Program-made: the position numbers and the translations under genes
Source of the DNA: Bacteroidota bacterium
Lineage (GTDB): Bacteria > Bacteroidota > Bacteroidia > Bacteroidales > Paludibacteraceae
Assembly: GCA_021779195.1 (NCBI GenBank)
Contig: JAJYBB010000003.1
Span: 1-64,000 of the forward strand
Reading direction: 5' to 3'
DNA: 64,000 nt
In this document: positions 1-8,447 of the stretch, in pieces
Layout of the letters: each line of letters begins with the position of its first letter
Numbering within the stretch: the stretch's first letter is position 1
Notes under the pieces: model-generated
Told to the model about the DNA's origin: nothing
Databases searched by the model: none
What the model saw: only the letters and a program-made list of their open reading frames with translations

Positions 1-2
1 TT

Positions 3-1076
3 TCGTACTGGATTACAGAGTACGAATTTATATTGGAAATACCTTCCCTGCTGTGGGGTTTGTGGGCAATTTATCTGGCACTTCGTTATCAACATAAATC
101 CGTAGTATTTATACTTGTTGGGATGATTGCCTCCCTTTCTTTTTTAACGAAACAGTATGGGCTTGGATTCTTTTTCCTGATTTTATATCAGATTGATTTT
201 AACTCGAATCGGTGGAAACAACTATTTTTCTTTATCATTGGATATTTTATTCCGATAATATTTTTCAAACTTCGATTTCCTGAAATGTCAATCGTTTTTT
301 TTGGGAATGGTTATGGTTTGAAAGGAGCCGAACAAACAATGGGTATTTTTTCATATAACATATTGAAACGAATGTTAGAGGCAAGCGGTTATTTTTTATT
401 GAGGGTACCCATTTTTTTGTTTGCCATCGTATTCATAAAGCTTGTTCCACCGGAGCGTCGTAAAAACGTATGGTTTTTATTACTCGGAATTGCTGGGTTC
501 ATGATACAGTTTGTTTTCGCCATTTTTAATCATTATGGACTGTATATTATTCCTTTTGTATCGTTATTTATTTTTTTAATACTCACATATATACCATCCG
601 AGAAATGGGTTTATAAAAGTTATATTGCCCTTTTGATACTTGTTTTCGGTGCAGCGGTTTTTAAAAATTACTACCGAGCCTTCGCCTACGATCATAAATT
701 GAGAACCAGACAAATTCAGTTGGCTGAGAAAATCAAGCAAAATATGGATCCCGGAAAAACACTGTACATTGCCGACACACGATTGGTAGATTTGTATTAT
801 CCCCTTAATGTGAAACCGGCTGGTATGCGATATACATTTGGGTTGACAATGACTGAAAAGTTGCATTACAGGCAAATTCGGATTGCTGATTATATTTTAA
901 CATACAATATCCCTGATTCTTTGAATTTCAATTATTTAAATTCAAAACGCGTACAGTGGTTTTTTAAAACCATTTCGGATAAAACCATTATCGATAATCA
1001 ATATTCTGTAGATAAAGAAACACATAAAACCATTGATAATCAGGTGATATTATTCAGAAATAACCATCTATTTTAA
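3..1076 (+). CDS. GT-C (GT39/ArnT-like) membrane glycosyltransferase, 5'-truncated by window edge
   Basis: The reading frame is open from base 3, so the true start lies before the window; the TTG at 33 is probably internal. The visible 357 residues are a chain of hydrophobic membrane helices (roughly 10 passes) followed by a soluble C-terminal part of about 115 residues. Near the left edge an acidic E-x-P segment precedes a helix, as is common in GT-C enzymes of the PMT/ArnT type that use lipid-linked sugar donors at the inner membrane. The C-terminal tail contains YIADTRLVDLYYPL, which resembles the periplasmic domain of this class. Substrate is unknown. The gene ends 217 bp before the convergent AraC regulator and has no obvious operon partner inside the window. 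Family assignment is by hydropathy and general resemblance only; an O-antigen ligase-like protein is less likely. Confidence 0.55.
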   Translation, partial: SYWITEYEFILEIPSLLWGLWAIYLALRYQHKSVVFILVGMIASLSFLTKQYGLGFFFLILYQIDFNSNRWKQLFFFIIGYFIPIIFFKLRFPEMSIVFFGNGYGLKGAEQTMGIFSYNILKRMLEASGYFLLRVPIFLFAIVFIKLVPPERRKNVWFLLLGIAGFMIQFVFAIFNHYGLYIIPFVSLFIFLILTYIPSEKWVYKSYIALLILVFGAAVFKNYYRAFAYDHKLRTRQIQLAEKIKQNMDPGKTLYIADTRLVDLYYPLNVKPAGMRYTFGLTMTEKLHYRQIRIADYILTYNIPDSLNFNYLNSKRVQWFFKTISDKTIIDNQYSVDKETHKTIDNQVILFRNNHLF

Positions 1077-1111
1077 TGGTTTCGGTTGAAATTTTATGAA
1101 GAATCGGTTTT

Positions 1112-1249
1112 TTAAATTTTTTCGAAATAAGGCAGCCGTTCTACACCGACTTCAATTTGAATGGTCGTATCTCCTTTAAATCCATTTTTCTTTTCGTTGC
1201 GCCAGATTCCGGCACTTACACTCTCACCAAGCAAAAAAGGACAGGACGA
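1112..1249 (-). pseudogene. C-terminal coding remnant of an unidentified protein
   Basis: On the minus strand a 45-codon frame ends in TAA at 1112-1114 and contains a protein-like stretch (VSAGIWRNEKKNGF, then TTIQIEVGVERLPYFEKI). It has no start codon and is preceded by stop codons in its frame. The alternation of charged and beta-strand residues looks like the last strands of a secreted or enzyme beta domain, not random AT-rich DNA. It lies just downstream of the AraC gene on the same strand, so it may be the tail of a gene lost by deletion. The parent family is not recognised. Confidence 0.3.
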
Positions 1250-1293
1250 TCATTATTTTTTGCATAAAAATCAACTGCAAATCTCAACACCCA

Positions 1294-2181
1294 TCACCCT
1301 TTCTTTTTACTTCTGTATTCGGTTGGAGAAACGCCCATTGTTTTAGTGAAAACGCGACTAAAATAAAATGGGTCATCGAAACCAATGGTCATGGCAATCT
1401 GATTAATTTTCATATCGGAGAAATCCAACCAGTGACAAGCCTGTTGAATTTTAAGCTGCGAAAGATAATTGAGCGGCGAAAAACCTGTTTTATTTTGAAA
1501 AAGTGTGGAAAAATGAGAGGGTGAAAATCCAACGTGGTCGGCTATTTCTTTCAATGTGAGCCGCTTGTGAATATTTTCACGCATAAAATGAATCGCATCA
1601 GCCGAAATATCCTCCGTTTGATTTGTAAAAATACTTTCGCGGTAAGCACCAAGGAATTTCAACGAACCTAAAAAATGGAAAAGGCCTGAAATGCTGTAAT
1701 CCAGGTTGTTTTTACTATACCCATTTTTCAACGTTGCAAAAATCTCTTCAAATAACTGCAACCTGTCTTCTATTCTCGAATTCTTTTGAGGAGTCACCGG
1801 GGTTGGTTTGTCAAGTCCTTCGGAGAAAAAACCCGCTTTATCACCATCGAAATGCAACCAATAGATTGTCCATGGATTCGTGGTGCTGCATCCATATGCG
1901 TGAGCTTTTCCTTTCGGAAGAATGAAGAAATGCTCAGGACTGACCTTTTGCCGAACACCTTCAATCTCGAACCAACCGGAACCTTCGATGCAATAAATTA
2001 ATATATATTGCTTTGCTTCCTCTTTGGTTCTCTCTCTGAAATGAAATGTCGCCTTCGGATAATACCCAATATCAGTGATATGTAACAAACTTCCCAGCGC
2101 ATCATTTTTTAATTCTTCAATGATTGGAGCAGGGATGACAATTGCTCTTTCTCCCCGAAACCCACTTTTAAGTTTTGCCAT
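1294..2181 (-). CDS. AraC-family transcriptional regulator with cupin sensor domain
   Basis: 295 residues. Residues about 30-165 form an AraC-type sugar-binding cupin (strand-rich, with FHFRER, YILIYCIEGSGWFEIEG and HFFILPKGKAHAYG). Residues about 192-292 form two helix-turn-helix motifs (LTLKEIADHVGFSPSHFSTLFQ and IAMTIGFDDPFYFSRVFTKTMGVSPTEYR). Proteins of this build sense a sugar in the cytoplasm and activate transport and catabolic genes. The gene is divergent from the MFS sugar porter across a 154-bp AT-rich spacer, which must hold both promoters, so the porter and the DUF5107 gene are the obvious targets. The spacer shows no perfect TAnnTTTG element. The inducer is unknown; a pentose is plausible. 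Confidence 0.9.
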   Translation of the reverse strand: MAKLKSGFRGERAIVIPAPIIEELKNDALGSLLHITDIGYYPKATFHFRERTKEEAKQYILIYCIEGSGWFEIEGVRQKVSPEHFFILPKGKAHAYGCSTTNPWTIYWLHFDGDKAGFFSEGLDKPTPVTPQKNSRIEDRLQLFEEIFATLKNGYSKNNLDYSISGLFHFLGSLKFLGAYRESIFTNQTEDISADAIHFMRENIHKRLTLKEIADHVGFSPSHFSTLFQNKTGFSPLNYLSQLKIQQACHWLDFSDMKINQIAMTIGFDDPFYFSRVFTKTMGVSPTEYRSKKKG

Positions 2182-2335
2182 TTTGATTGTGATTTAATTC
2201 AAGGTTCAAAAATAATTCAAAAAAACGCTATTTCAATATTTTCATAAAATAATCCATGTATTTCGTTAGATTTTCTATTCAATTATCTAATAATATAGAC
2301 TTTCTTTGTACCGTTAATCATCAAACATCAATTTT

Positions 2336-3724
2336 ATGAATAAATTCAATAAATCGTATATCCTCGGTATTTCGTTGGTGTCAGCCATGGGCGGATTGCT
2401 TTTTGGGTACGACTGGGTTGTTATCGGAGGTGCAAAACCATTTTACGAGCGTTTTTTCGATATTGCTCAATCAGCTAATTTACAGGCATGGGCAATGAGT
2501 TGCGCTCTGATTGGTTGTGTAATCGGTGCTGTGATTTCGGGAGTTGTAAGCGACCGGTTTGGCAGAAAATGGCCTTTGTTGGTTTCGGCGTTTCTTTTCA
2601 CCATCGCATCGCTGGGAACCGGAATGGCCGCCAATTATACTATGTTTGTAGTTTTCAGAATAATTGGTGGTATTGGAATTGGATTAGCATCAGCTCTTTC
2701 ACCCATGTATATTGCCGAAGTAGCTCCATCGTCAATGCGTGGACGATTCGTTTCGTTGAATCAAATGACCATCGTAATCGGGATTTTGGCAGCTCAGGTT
2801 ATTAATTTACTGATTGCTCAAAAAGTACCGGTTGGCGCCACCGATGAGTTCATTCGCACCTCGTGGAATGGACAAATGGGTTGGCGTTGGATGTTTTTTG
2901 CTTGTGCCGTACCTGCCGGAGTCTTTTTAATCCTCACATTTTTATTACCTGAAAGTCCGCGCTGGCTGATGAAAGCAGGAAAAACGGAGAAAGCTTTTCC
3001 TACTTTAAGGAAAATTGGTGGTGAAACGTATGCCCGTGAAGAAATGGTTAATATTCAAGCCACTTTAGACGATGTATCGGAGAAAGTAGATTTTAAATCC
3101 ATATTAAGCCCCAAATTCAGAACGGTATTAATTATCGGGATAGTTTTAGCTGTTTTTCAGCAATGGTGTGGCATTAATACGGTGTTTAACTATGCCGAAG
3201 AAATTTTCACAGCTGCCGGATATGGTGTGAGCGATACGCTTTTCAACATTGTGATTACCGGTAGTGTAAATTTGATATTCACCTTAGTGGCTATGTTTAC
3301 AGTCGATAAATGGGGACGAAAAAAACTCATGCTTTTTGGTTCGGTGGGTTTGGCAACAACCTATATTTTGCTTGGAAGTGCCTTTTATTTTCAGCTTAAA
3401 GGAATTGCCGTACTATCGTTGGTAGTAATTGCCATTGGGATTTATGCCATGTCGTTGGCACCGATTGTCTGGGTTATTTTATCCGAAATTTTCCCCAACA
3501 GAATTCGTGGAGCTGCTATGGCATTGGCTACATTTTCGTTATGGATTGCTTGTTTTATTCTCACCTACACTTTTCCACTTCTTAACAAAGGACTTGGAGC
3601 AGCCGGAACATTCTGGGTATATGCCGTTATTTGTGTGATCGGATTTTTATTTGTGATGAAAAAATTGCCCGAAACTAAAGGAAAAAGTCTGGAAGAAATT
3701 GAAAATGAATTGGTAAAGGAATAG
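2336..3724 (+). CDS. MFS sugar porter (sugar:H+ symporter family)
   Basis: 462 residues with 12 predicted membrane helices. Sugar-porter signatures are present: GGLLFGYDWVVIGG in helix 1, DRFGRK at residues 73-78, PESPRW at 205-210 before the central loop, QQWCGINTVFNYAEEIF in helix 7, DKWGRKK in the 8-9 loop, and PETKGKSLEEIE at the C terminus. This matches XylE/AraE/GalP-type proton symporters of the inner membrane. The exact sugar cannot be read from sequence. It is followed after 39 bp by the DUF5107/TPR gene and is divergent from the AraC regulator, giving a compact sensing-uptake-processing cassette. Start is the first ATG after the divergent spacer. Confidence 0.93.
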   Translation: MNKFNKSYILGISLVSAMGGLLFGYDWVVIGGAKPFYERFFDIAQSANLQAWAMSCALIGCVIGAVISGVVSDRFGRKWPLLVSAFLFTIASLGTGMAANYTMFVVFRIIGGIGIGLASALSPMYIAEVAPSSMRGRFVSLNQMTIVIGILAAQVINLLIAQKVPVGATDEFIRTSWNGQMGWRWMFFACAVPAGVFLILTFLLPESPRWLMKAGKTEKAFPTLRKIGGETYAREEMVNIQATLDDVSEKVDFKSILSPKFRTVLIIGIVLAVFQQWCGINTVFNYAEEIFTAAGYGVSDTLFNIVITGSVNLIFTLVAMFTVDKWGRKKLMLFGSVGLATTYILLGSAFYFQLKGIAVLSLVVIAIGIYAMSLAPIVWVILSEIFPNRIRGAAMALATFSLWIACFILTYTFPLLNKGLGAAGTFWVYAVICVIGFLFVMKKLPETKGKSLEEIENELVKE

Positions 3725-3763
3725 GCTAAGACATTTATTAAATTTGAAACAACAAAATTATCA

Positions 3764-6700
3764 ATGGAAGAAATTTCAAAATATCTGATTAAAAGTACAG
3801 TGGAAAAAAGTGAAGTGCGTGCATGGACAGAAGATGTAATCATCCCCACATACGAAATAGGCAAACCGGAAAAGAATCCGATTTTTCTCGAAAAACGTGT
3901 TTATCAGGGAAGTAGCGGCGTGGTTTATCCATATCCGGTTGTAGAAAAAATTGAAGATGAAAAAACTGATAAACTATATCGTGCCGTTTTTCTCGAAAAT
4001 GAGTATATCAAAATAATGATTTTGCCCGAATTGGGCGGTCGGGTACAAATGGCTTACGATAAAATAAAACAACGTCATTTTATTTATTATAATCAGGTAA
4101 TTAAACCAGCTTTAGTTGGACTTACCGGACCCTGGATTTCGGGTGGAATTGAGTTTAACTGGCCTCAGCACCATCGTCCAAGTACTTTTTTGCCGGTTGA
4201 TTATACAATCGAAAACAATAGGGATGGAAGTATTACCGTCTGGGTGAGTGAAAATGAAAAAATGTTCCACCAAAAAGGAATGGCTGGTTTTACACTTTAT
4301 CCGGGGAAAGCATATTTAGAAATAAAAGGAAAATTGTATAATCCGACGCCGGTTCCGCAGACTTTTCTGTGGTGGGCTAACCCTGCCGTGGCGGTAAATG
4401 ACCATTATCAGTCGGTTTTTCCGCCTGATGTGCATGCCGTTTTTGATCATGGCAAGCGTGACGTTTCGACTTTCCCTATTGCCACCGGAACGTACTATAA
4501 AATAGATTATTCGGCTGGAGTTGATATTTCGAATTACAGAAACATTCCGGTTCCAACTTCGTATATGGCTATTAATTCGGAGTTTAACTTCGTTGGAGGC
4601 TATGAAAATGATTCAAAAGCCGGAGTTCTACACGTGGCAAATCATCACGTGTCGCCCGGTAAAAAGCAATGGACATGGGGAAATGGTGATTTCGGGAAAG
4701 CGTGGGACCGAAACCTGACAGATGAAGATGGCCCTTACATTGAATTGATGGCTGGTGTCTTTACAGATAATCAACCCGATTTCAGTTGGATGCAACCATA
4801 TGAAGAAAAAACGTTTACACAGTATTTTCTACCCTATCGAGAGTTGGGTGTGGTGAAGAATGCTTCGCAGGATTTGTTGCTGAATATGGATAAAAAACAA
4901 GAAGATGTTTTTATAAAAGCATTTGCAACTTCAAAAATCACTCAGGCAAAGATTGAACTGATGCACAAAGATAGCAGCATTCTTTTTTCTGAAATCTCAG
5001 ATTTAAATCCGGAAAGAGTTTATTCTCAACAAATCCATGTTGGAAACCTGCCTTTGGAAGAGTTAATTTTGTCCGTTTCAGCACAATCAGGCAAAGAAAT
5101 CCTATCGGTAAGATCTGAGCTGAATGAACGACCTGCAGCTGAGCCTGCCAAAGTTGCTTTATCGCCAGAAAAAACGCCAACCTGTGAGCAATTGTACCTT
5201 ACCGGTTTACATTTGGAACAATACCGTCACGCCACTTACGTAGCCACCGATTATTACAAGGAAGCATTGAAACGCGATCCTACAGATGTTCGAAATAATA
5301 ATGCTATGGGATTGTGGTTGTTACGACGTGGAAAATTTGCCGAAGCAGAAAATTTTTTCCGAAAAGCCATAGAAACACAATTACAACGCAATCCAAATCC
5401 GTATGATGGTGAACCGCATTATAATCTTGGTTTATCGCTCAAATTTCAAGGGAAAAATAAAGAGGCTTACGATGCATTTTACAAATCATGCTGGAATGCT
5501 GCCATGCAGGATGCCGGTTATTTTGGTTGTGCACAAATTTCATGTATAAATGATAATCTGACGGATGCTCTTTACGAAATTGACAAATCATTGATTCGTA
5601 ATTGGCACAATCACAAAGCACGTTGTTTGAAAACTGCTATTTTAAGGAAATCGGGGCGTGCTCAAGAAGCGTTAACATTGATTGAAGATTCTTTGAAAAT
5701 TGATTTGTTTAATTTCGGCTGTCGGTTTGAAAAATATCTGCTGACAAATAATGTTGAAGTTTTGGCGAAAATGAACGAATTGATGCATGGCGAAATTCAT
5801 AATTATGAAGTACTTGCATTGGATTACATTGCTGCCGGAATGTACGACGAAGCAGTTGTGCTTCTGGACGAAGGCATTAAAGTCTGTCAAACCACGCCAA
5901 TGACCTATTATTACATGGGTTGGGCGTTAAATCTTGAAGAAAAATCCTGTGGTAGTGCATTTGCAAAAGCAGCTGCCCATGCACCGGAATATTGTTTTCC
6001 CAACCGATTGGAAGCCATTTTAGCATTGGAATGTGCTCAAAAAGTTAATTCAATGGATTCAAAAGCACCCTATTATCTGGGAAATCTTTGGTACGACAAA
6101 CGGCAATATTCGGAGGCAATTGAGTGCTGGGAAAAATCAGCTCAGATTGACAACACTTTTCCAACCGTGCTGAGAAACCTCTCATTGGCTTATTTCAATA
6201 AATTACATGAAGAAAATAAAGCCGTTGAATATCTCGAAAGAGCCTTTGCACTCGATTCAGCCGATGCACGTATTTTAATGGAATTAGATCAATTGTATAA
6301 ACGAATTTGTCGCCCCCATTCCGAAAGATTGACTTTTTTGGAAAAACATGTTGATTTGGTTGAAAAACGGGATGATGTATATCTTGAATTTGCAACATTA
6401 TACAATCAAACAGGCAATTACAGCAAGGCAAAAGAATTAATTGACAAAAGAAAATTTCATCCCTGGGAAGGTGGTGAAGGTAAGGTTCCAGCTCAATATC
6501 AGTTGGCACGCGTAGAATTGGCAAAACAATCTATTGCAAAAAATGACTTCGTTTCAGCGATTCAATTGCTCGAAGAATGTTTGGTTTATCCTCATAATTT
6601 GGGTGAAGGGAAGTTGCATGGAGCTCAGGAAAATGATTTCCATTACTGGTTAGGTTGTGCTTACGAAGGAATGGAGCAACCGGATGAAGCATATAGAAAC

Positions 6701-7105
6701 TGGGAATTGGCAAACGCTGGAAATACCGAACCCGCAGCAGCTATTTTCTACAACGATCAAAAACCGGACAAGATTTTCTATCAGGGATTGGCGATGTCAA
6801 AATTAGGCAAAAACGGCGAAGCCAAAACATGTTTCGATAAACTGATTGCTTTTGGCGAAAAACATTTGAATGAAGAAATCAAACTCGATTATTTTGCGGT
6901 GTCGCTGCCCGATTTATTAATTTGGGATGACGACCTGACTTTTCGTAATAAAATTCATTGTCATTACATGCTGGGCCTGGGATATTTAGGATACGGAAAT
7001 TTTGAAAAAGCAAATTTCCATTTACAAAAAGCCTCCCAAATGGATGTGAATCATCAGGGAGTGCAGGTACATTTGGCAATGTTGGATATTATAAGTAATC
7101 TGTAA
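3764..7105 (+). CDS. DUF5107 and TPR-repeat protein
   Basis: 1113 residues with no signal peptide, so probably cytoplasmic. Residues about 35-350 match the DUF5107 type (KIMILPELGGRVQMAYDK, GPWISGGIEFNWPQHHRP, TFLWWANPAVAVND), which appears to adopt a galactose-mutarotase-like beta-sandwich. Residues about 475-1110 are many TPR-type helical hairpins (for example NNNAMGLWLLRRGKFAEAENFF and APYYLGNLWYDKRQYSEAIECW). In this family histidine and acidic residues of the beta-sandwich are thought to bind sugar, but no reaction is established. It lies 39 bp after the MFS porter, likely in the same transcript and under AraC control, which suggests work on the imported sugar. A true hydrolase activity is possible but unproven. 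Confidence 0.85.
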   Translation: MEEISKYLIKSTVEKSEVRAWTEDVIIPTYEIGKPEKNPIFLEKRVYQGSSGVVYPYPVVEKIEDEKTDKLYRAVFLENEYIKIMILPELGGRVQMAYDKIKQRHFIYYNQVIKPALVGLTGPWISGGIEFNWPQHHRPSTFLPVDYTIENNRDGSITVWVSENEKMFHQKGMAGFTLYPGKAYLEIKGKLYNPTPVPQTFLWWANPAVAVNDHYQSVFPPDVHAVFDHGKRDVSTFPIATGTYYKIDYSAGVDISNYRNIPVPTSYMAINSEFNFVGGYENDSKAGVLHVANHHVSPGKKQWTWGNGDFGKAWDRNLTDEDGPYIELMAGVFTDNQPDFSWMQPYEEKTFTQYFLPYRELGVVKNASQDLLLNMDKKQEDVFIKAFATSKITQAKIELMHKDSSILFSEISDLNPERVYSQQIHVGNLPLEELILSVSAQSGKEILSVRSELNERPAAEPAKVALSPEKTPTCEQLYLTGLHLEQYRHATYVATDYYKEALKRDPTDVRNNNAMGLWLLRRGKFAEAENFFRKAIETQLQRNPNPYDGEPHYNLGLSLKFQGKNKEAYDAFYKSCWNAAMQDAGYFGCAQISCINDNLTDALYEIDKSLIRNWHNHKARCLKTAILRKSGRAQEALTLIEDSLKIDLFNFGCRFEKYLLTNNVEVLAKMNELMHGEIHNYEVLALDYIAAGMYDEAVVLLDEGIKVCQTTPMTYYYMGWALNLEEKSCGSAFAKAAAHAPEYCFPNRLEAILALECAQKVNSMDSKAPYYLGNLWYDKRQYSEAIECWEKSAQIDNTFPTVLRNLSLAYFNKLHEENKAVEYLERAFALDSADARILMELDQLYKRICRPHSERLTFLEKHVDLVEKRDDVYLEFATLYNQTGNYSKAKELIDKRKFHPWEGGEGKVPAQYQLARVELAKQSIAKNDFVSAIQLLEECLVYPHNLGEGKLHGAQENDFHYWLGCAYEGMEQPDEAYRNWELANAGNTEPAAAIFYNDQKPDKIFYQGLAMSKLGKNGEAKTCFDKLIAFGEKHLNEEIKLDYFAVSLPDLLIWDDDLTFRNKIHCHYMLGLGYLGYGNFEKANFHLQKASQMDVNHQGVQVHLAMLDIISNL

Positions 7106-7118
7106 TAAATTGTTGAAT

Positions 7119-7226
7119 ATGAAAAAGCATTTATTAATCAACCTGCTGTTTTTTAATATCCTTGTATCTGGAATATTTCGTTATAAAATAGTATTATCGA
7201 TTGATAATCGAACAAATAAATTATAA
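7119..7226 (+). pseudogene. Orphan signal-peptide-like ORF, likely head of a lost secreted-protein gene
   Basis: A 35-codon frame starts with ATG 12 bp after the DUF5107 stop and encodes MKKHLLINLLFFNILVSG, a classic lysine-then-hydrophobic signal sequence, followed by a short charged tail and TAA. The position and character suggest that a third, exported gene once continued this operon and was lost, leaving its first codons. A free-standing small membrane peptide cannot be excluded. Confidence 0.3.
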
Positions 7227-7265
7227 AAATTTACTATCAAAACAAAGACTAATTTTAAAAAAAAT

Positions 7266-7411
7266 AACGCAAAGACGCAGCTTTTAAATATCTATCTGAT
7301 AGATAGTCAAAATAAATTTACAATGGACGCAAAGAGAAAAACTCAACAGTTTTTCTTGGCGACTTGGCGACTTGGTAACTTTGCGACTTTGCGACTTTGC
7401 GACTTTGCGTT
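7266..7411. repeat. Intergenic inverted-repeat element built of cgcaaag / ctttgcg units
   Basis: The left part carries AACGCAAAGACGCAG (7266-7280) and GGACGCAAAGAG (7325-7336). The right part is seven tandem 8-mers (7356-7411) of the form TTGGCGAC changing to TTTGCGAC and ending TTTGCGTT. The outer 9-mers (AACGCAAAG and CTTTGCGTT) are exact inverted repeats, so the 146-bp unit could fold into one long hairpin. Two smaller palindromes lie inside (CTATCTGATAGATAG and AAAACT..AGTTTT). Similar cgcaaag-type intergenic elements are common in Bacteroidetes genomes. It fills the 465-bp gap before tag; the rest of that gap is AT-rich without visible genes apart from the 7119-7226 remnant. Confidence 0.6.
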
Positions 7412-7570
7412 CCAAATTTGTTTTTTATAACAAACTATTGTCATATAAAACAATTCAAAAATTAAATTTGATTTTAGTTTAACCATCCATACTCAATAAT
7501 AATTAATTTCAACAATTCCGCCTCAGCATCGTTATAATCTACGAATAAAAAACACTTCAACTGAAATAAC

Positions 7571-8149
7571 ATGACTTCACAACAAGTATGCCCCTGGCCG
7601 GGCGAAGATCTACTCATGCAACACTATCACGATACAGAATGGGGATTCCCGCTTCACGATGACCGAAAACTATTTGAATTTCTGGTACTCGATGCTTTTC
7701 AGGCCGGCTTAAGCTGGCGAACCATTTTGCATAAAAGAGAAAATTTCAGAAAAGTCTTCGACCAATTTGACGAACAGAAAATTGCGCAGTACGACGAACA
7801 AAAAATCAACTCGCTTATTGAGGATGCTTCCATTATCCGTAACAAAGCCAAAATAAGAGCCACTGTGGTCAATGCTCAGGCATTTTTGAAAATAAAGGAT
7901 GAATTTGGAACGTTCGACCGATATATATGGCAATTTTCAGGCGGGCAAACAATTGACCATCAGCCTGAAAACATCTCCCAGATACCTGCAAAAACACCGG
8001 AATCGGATGCCATGAGTCACGATTTGCAAAAAAGGGGGTTTAAATTTGTCGGTTCTACGATCTGTTATGCCTTTATGCAAGCTGCAGGCATGGTAAACGA
8101 TCACTTGAAAGGCTGTCCAATCCGAAAAGAAATCCACCATTTTTCCTGA
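7571..8149 (+). CDS. tag: DNA-3-methyladenine glycosylase I
   Basis: 192 residues, the normal length for Tag. It removes 3-methyladenine from alkylated DNA in base-excision repair. The zinc-site residues keep the spacing known for the E. coli enzyme: C7 and H20 (13 apart) near the N terminus, H178 and C182 (4 apart) near the C terminus. Other family motifs are CPWPG, YHDTEWGFP, FQAGLSWRTIL and FVGSTICYAFMQAAGMVNDH. It appears to be transcribed alone, between the repeat element and a stretch of vestigial DNA, and is unrelated to the sugar genes. Confidence 0.96.
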   Translation: MTSQQVCPWPGEDLLMQHYHDTEWGFPLHDDRKLFEFLVLDAFQAGLSWRTILHKRENFRKVFDQFDEQKIAQYDEQKINSLIEDASIIRNKAKIRATVVNAQAFLKIKDEFGTFDRYIWQFSGGQTIDHQPENISQIPAKTPESDAMSHDLQKRGFKFVGSTICYAFMQAAGMVNDHLKGCPIRKEIHHFS

Positions 8150-8447
8150 AATTAACTCATTGGCAACTTGAGGCGTTTCCGCTGAATTCAAACCCTGAAT
8201 ACGGTCTGAAACGTTATTATTAGCCAATTTATTTTTATCTTTTCGAGTCATTAAAATTGAAGCTTGAATAAAGAGCGTATGATAACTGGATAAGTTTATT
8301 CTGTCCGTAAAAATCAAATATGAAAATCGTCCGGAAGAAGATCGCCATAGCTCAGTCATTCATTTGGAGGGAGTAGAAACATTACTGGATGTTGTCTTGA
8401 TTTAAAGTTGCTGCCACCTCTCAAAGAAGCCACCAATTTCGGGAAAC
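8150..8447. other. 298-bp region with vestigial reading frames, no intact gene
   Basis: No complete gene is visible. On the minus strand an ATG at 8249-8251 opens a frame (MTRKDKNKLANNNVSDRIQG...) that runs about 34 codons before entering the antisense of tag, where it looks like shadow. On the plus strand about 8289-8402 an ATG-less frame encodes a protein-like piece (KIKYENRPEEDRHSSVIHLE). Both may be debris of lost genes. Confidence 0.25.

Noticed and set aside
1161-1346. 61-codon plus-strand frame overlapping the AraC gene end
   Set aside because: Low-complexity sequence overlapping the end of a firm gene on the other strand; no signal or motif.
7356-7411. Tandem 8-mers as a CRISPR or minisatellite array
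   Set aside because: Units are 8 bp with no spacers and form one arm of a larger inverted repeat, so a CRISPR array is excluded.
7937-8359. 140-codon minus-strand frame across the end of tag
   Set aside because: Most of it is antisense to the well-supported tag gene. Only its first ~34 codons lie outside, and they match no known family; kept only as a note in the vestigial region.
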